A stretch of 64,000 nt of DNA, from positions 62,001 to 126,000 of the forward strand of contig NZ_VTZS01000001.1 of assembly GCF_008367235.1 (NCBI RefSeq), given 5' to 3'. Within the stretch, counting starts at the first letter, position 1. Every line of letters begins with the position of its first letter. The notes beneath the pieces are model-generated. The model was not told the origin of the DNA and did not search any database. It saw nothing but the letters and a program-made list of their open reading frames with translations. Both the position numbers and the translations under genes were made by a program. This DNA is from Pareuzebyella sediminis. Its GTDB lineage: Bacteria > Bacteroidota > Bacteroidia > Flavobacteriales > Flavobacteriaceae. Of the stretch, positions 60,916-64,000 are shown piece by piece.

Positions 60916-62949
60916 ATGAAAAAATTATTAAGTCAATTAAGGAAAATGTCATTACTAATTTTAGGCGTTTTTTTCCTTGGGTGTAGCAGTGATGACGGGG
61001 CTGCAGAGCTACCGAAGGTGGTTGCCGGATTTACCGTTACCCTCAACCAAGATACAGGTGCGGCAACCTTTAAGAATACCTCTACAAATGCCAAGACCTA
61101 TTCATGGAGTTTTGGAGATGGAAATACATCTACGGAGGTTAATCCCATTAAAATCTTTACCGAAGGCACATATACGGTTAGCTTAAAGGCCTCAAATGAG
61201 GCTGGGGCCTCGGATACCTTTGAAGATGAAATTATCGTAACTGTAACTGATGGTGGAGACGATGGGGACGGCGGTGATGTGACCTGTACTGAAGAAACGG
61301 CCCAATCGCTAAATGCAACAGATCTTAATTTGACTTTTCAAACTGACCCTACGGCTAGCATTGGCTCATTTGATGCCGGTTTGACCTGGATTGACAACCC
61401 TGATATCGATATTGACGTAAACGGTTCATGTAAAGTGGGTAAAATAGATAGAACAAGCGCTAATCCTTTTGCAAATAATCAGATTGAACTAGACACGAAA
61501 TTAGATTTCAATGCAAATGGCGGCCTTACAATGAAAGTTTGGTCTCCTACGGCTGGAACGAATGTTATGATCAAATTAGAAGATCAAAGCGATGCAGGTT
61601 CCTTTATAGAGATACCTGTTATAACAACTCAGGCAAGCGCTTGGGAAGAATTGACTTTTCCGGTGGCAAGTACCGAAAGTGGCAAGTATGATTTAATCAT
61701 TTTGTTTTTTGAAGTGAATACCGCTACTGTAGAAACTTACTTTATAGATGACCTGACCTTATATCCGTGTACCGAAAACTGCGAAGATGGCGGAGATGGT
61801 GGTGATGGAGGCGATGGCGGAGATGGAACCGATGAAAATAATTTGATATCCAATGGCGGTTTTGAAACCGGAGATAGCTCGGGTTGGGAAACATCTCTGG
61901 CAGGCAATAGTGGGGTTTTTACCGTTACTGATGCCGCTTCTAAATGTGATACGTACTCAGGTAGTTTCAATTCCGATACAGCACAATTAATGGTAATCAG
62001 ACAAGCTAATATTGGTGTGGGTGTAGTAACCCCGAACAGCAATATTACCATTTCATTTGATTTACGCGGAACAGCTGGGGATGGTGGTGTTTTTATCGCA
62101 CAGTTATTTTCTGAATCAATCGCCGATGGGGTTACAAAAACTGATATACTCAATAACTCCATGCCAATTCCCTTAACGGAAAATTGGACAAGATATAGCT
62201 TTACTACCACTACCGGGCCCGATGTTTCAAACGGAGTTAGCCTTTTATTGAAATCAGAATGCGGTGCAGTCGAGGGATGTATTGTCGAAGCCAATATTGA
62301 CAATGTCTATGTCGCCGTAGGGACCAATGGTGGCCCCGCATGTTATAGCGGTACAGATGGTAGCGACAATGGCGGTGGAGATACTGGTGGCGACAACGGT
62401 GGTGGAGATACTGGTGGTGGTACCGGTACCGGAGACGAGTTTACAACAAATGGCGATTTCGAAACGGGAGACCTTTCCGGTTGGACCACATTCGTAGATA
62501 ACATAACAGGGGCGTCTTTCGAGGCCACCGATACGCAAGCCAATGGTGGTACCTTCTCCGGCAATCTCGTAGCAGATTTTGAGGCAGGTAGTGGTGGTCC
62601 TGTTGACGCGGTAGTTAAACAAGCAAATATTGGGGTCGGCGTGGTGACCCCAAATACCGAATACGTCGTTTCATTCGACATGCGAGGAACACTATCTGGG
62701 GATGGCGGTGTGTTTTTTGCAGAATTTTTCTCTGAGCTAGGTACAGAGGGGGTTTCCAAAGCCGAAATCCTTACGGGTGGTCCAATTCCACCGACCGATA
62801 CTTGGAGTACCTATTCCTTCAACGTTATGACAGGTAGTGACGTCTCAGGGGGTATAACCTTGCAATTGAAGTCTGCGTGTGGTCCTATTCAAGGGTGTGC
62901 CGTAGATGTATATGTTGATAATGTATCCGTTAAGCTTGTTGCCAATTAA
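60916..62949 (+). CDS. PKD plus three-CBM lipoprotein with Gly/Asp linkers
   Basis: 677 residues. Lipobox FLGCSSD. A PKD domain (about 33-110) has WSFGDGNTSTE. A first sandwich (about 125-288) is followed by an Asp/Gly linker, then two related CBM4_9-like modules (about 312-470 and 510-677), each starting GDFETG/GGFETGDSSGW and sharing QANIGVGVVTPN and a C-terminal DNV segment. The two modules are clearly a tandem duplication. No catalytic motif; a surface glycan-capture protein. It follows the GH16 gene by 11 bases. Confidence 0.85.
   Translation: MKKLLSQLRKMSLLILGVFFLGCSSDDGAAELPKVVAGFTVTLNQDTGAATFKNTSTNAKTYSWSFGDGNTSTEVNPIKIFTEGTYTVSLKASNEAGASDTFEDEIIVTVTDGGDDGDGGDVTCTEETAQSLNATDLNLTFQTDPTASIGSFDAGLTWIDNPDIDIDVNGSCKVGKIDRTSANPFANNQIELDTKLDFNANGGLTMKVWSPTAGTNVMIKLEDQSDAGSFIEIPVITTQASAWEELTFPVASTESGKYDLIILFFEVNTATVETYFIDDLTLYPCTENCEDGGDGGDGGDGGDGTDENNLISNGGFETGDSSGWETSLAGNSGVFTVTDAASKCDTYSGSFNSDTAQLMVIRQANIGVGVVTPNSNITISFDLRGTAGDGGVFIAQLFSESIADGVTKTDILNNSMPIPLTENWTRYSFTTTTGPDVSNGVSLLLKSECGAVEGCIVEANIDNVYVAVGTNGGPACYSGTDGSDNGGGDTGGDNGGGDTGGGTGTGDEFTTNGDFETGDLSGWTTFVDNITGASFEATDTQANGGTFSGNLVADFEAGSGGPVDAVVKQANIGVGVVTPNTEYVVSFDMRGTLSGDGGVFFAEFFSELGTEGVSKAEILTGGPIPPTDTWSTYSFNVMTGSDVSGGITLQLKSACGPIQGCAVDVYVDNVSVKLVAN
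61786..61830 (+). repeat. Gly/Asp low-complexity linker
   Basis: Repeated GGDGGD codons, written with GGA/GGC/GGT and GAT, separate the first sandwich module from the second. A second Gly-rich linker (GGGDTGG units) spans about 62368-62430. Confidence 0.7.
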
Positions 62950-63062
62950 TTTTGTGGTGGTAGAAACCTATTATGTCTACATATATCAACAAAAGATTCG
63001 TAAAGGAACAAGAAAGTATAGTACGATAAGTAGACCATAGATAATTTTGAATTCTTATTTAG

Positions 63063-63089
63063 AGGGGGCGCATATCATGCCCCCTTTTT
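63063..63089 (+). terminator. Intrinsic terminator closing the glucan operon
   Basis: AGGGGGC (63063-63069) pairs with GCCCCCT (63079-63085) around a nine-base loop, followed by a T-tract to 63089. It lies 114 bases after the stop of the PKD/CBM gene and 45 bases before the next start. Confidence 0.85.
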
Positions 63090-63133
63090 AAACCAGAAAT
63101 GATACCAGAATAGAAATAAATAGTAAAGCCGAG

Positions 63134-64000
63134 ATGCGCAATGGATTTTTTTGGTGTAATAGGATATTGGAATTCATACTCGTCGCAATGTTGAGCTCGT
63201 GTTCAACTACAAATACGACCGATGAGCCCATTGAAGACGATATCGTACCAACAAATATGACCTGGTCTATAAAGCTAATTGGGTCAGACAAAAATACCCC
63301 AAACGGTGATGGATCTGGTATGATCTTGTGCAAAGCATTTGCTGAGAATGCGGTTCGCTATGGATTAAAAATTGATGACCGACCAGAATTGGAAAACACA
63401 ACCGGAGAATATGAATACACTTTTAAGAAAAACGGTATTAATAAATATACGGTAAGGGTTTCGGCGTATTCAAGTACCGGTAATATAATTAGTGTATCAA
63501 ATATCATTGAAATATTGGTTATTGAAGGGGAAGAGCAAGCCCAAGACTCTAATATGGTATGGTCAGATGAGTTTGATTCTGACGGTCCTGTAAGCACTGA
63601 TAATTGGTTTTCAGAAACAGTTCCTCCCAATAATGGGAGTTGGTTTAATGCCGAGCAACAGCATTATACAAATAGAGTTGATAATGCTTATGTGTCTAAC
63701 GGTACATTAAAAATTGTGGCAAAAAAAGAGAAATATACAGCCTTTAATTCGACTAAAAATTACACCTCGGCCCGTTTGAATTCCAAATTTTCATTTACCT
63801 ATGGGCGCATTGAAATACGTGCCAAACTACCAGCAGGAGGAGGTACTTGGCCAGCAATTTGGACTTTGGGATCTAATATAACCAGTGTAGGTTGGCCATC
63901 TTGTGGAGAAATAGACATCATGGAACATGTGGGAAACAATGTGGGAAAGGTCTCAAGTGCTATTCAAACTCCAGCAAGTCATGGGAATACAGTAAACGTA
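63134..64000 (+). CDS. Second GH16 enzyme with N-terminal PKD-like domain, partial (3' end outside window)
   Basis: The first 289 codons are present and open to the window edge. The lipobox is AMLSSCST (Cys23). Residues about 40-130 form an Ig/PKD-like domain (KYTVRVSAYSSTG). The GH16 domain starts at about 141 (VWSDEFDSDGP, AEQQHYTN, RIEIRAKLPAGGGTWPAIW), with GEIDIMEHVG giving nucleophile E259, D261 and acid/base E264. The start at 63134 is the only ATG after upstream in-frame stops. It may have its own promoter, since the terminator at 63063-63089 precedes it. Confidence 0.92.
   Translation, partial: MRNGFFWCNRILEFILVAMLSSCSTTNTTDEPIEDDIVPTNMTWSIKLIGSDKNTPNGDGSGMILCKAFAENAVRYGLKIDDRPELENTTGEYEYTFKKNGINKYTVRVSAYSSTGNIISVSNIIEILVIEGEEQAQDSNMVWSDEFDSDGPVSTDNWFSETVPPNNGSWFNAEQQHYTNRVDNAYVSNGTLKIVAKKEKYTAFNSTKNYTSARLNSKFSFTYGRIEIRAKLPAGGGTWPAIWTLGSNITSVGWPSCGEIDIMEHVGNNVGKVSSAIQTPASHGNTVNV

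Overview
The window looks like a chromosomal segment of a marine member of the Flavobacteriaceae (Bacteroidota). The indicators are a gldI gliding lipoprotein gene, families typical of the group (DUF3810, DUF4212, DUF5683, DUF6122, an FKBP/cyclophilin fusion, a 566-residue LepB), near absence of Shine-Dalgarno sequences, at least eight TAnnTTTG promoter -7 boxes, and polysaccharide-degradation genes including a sulfatase and two GH16 enzymes. The genus cannot be fixed from the sequence alone.

Layout. 1-3270 holds the 5' end of a RelA/SpoT-family gene, an M48 (Ste24-like) protease, a TrmH/SpoU rRNA methyltransferase and a DUF6503-like lipoprotein. 3318-8100 is a molybdenum-cofactor operon (moaD, moaE, moaA, moaC, mobA, a moeB-rhodanese fusion and a TauE/SafE permease); moeA lies apart at 25775-26965. 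8181-17411 is housekeeping: WbqC, DUF6122, an EEP-fold hydrolase, two tandem rhomboids, mutL, a small membrane protein, ribH, a TPR protein, then recF, a lipoprotein and a DciA-like protein. 17457-33224 carries ndk, a PhoD-like phosphatase, nrnA-gldI-PPIase, a CBS protein, pepD, DUF3810, moeA, lepB, dapB, DUF5683, parB, parA, a DivIC/FtsB-like gene and udk. 33332-39692 has an MFS exporter, the acetate module acs-actP-DUF4212 and anmK.

39715-48415 is an accessory carbohydrate block: sulfatase, GH130-like protein, divergent DUF5060 protein, M15 dipeptidase lipoprotein, two tandem secreted esterase-like hydrolases and a Tat-type aldo/keto reductase. No SusC/SusD pair is present here. A tRNA-Pro(GGG) gene with a strong terminator follows at 48599-48672. 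Beyond it the DNA is visibly more AT-rich, with an 848-base gene-poor stretch, a secreted beta-helix protein and a leucine-rich-repeat lipoprotein.

52421-64000 is best read as a beta-glucan (laminarin-type) utilisation locus. A membrane-spanning regulator (periplasmic propeller/Y_Y_Y sensor, one TM, cytoplasmic HTH) precedes an operon encoding a secreted TIM-barrel glycosidase whose C-terminal half looks like an outer-membrane beta-barrel, a CBM/Ig lipoprotein, a GH16 lipoprotein and a PKD plus three-CBM lipoprotein. After a terminator a second GH16 gene runs off the window. Most of these products are predicted lipoproteins, which fits surface capture and cleavage of a glucan. The substrate is inferred from family membership.

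Regulatory signals seen directly are the TAnnTTTG boxes, several intrinsic terminators, and palindromes upstream of the sensor-regulator and between the divergent GH130/DUF5060 genes.
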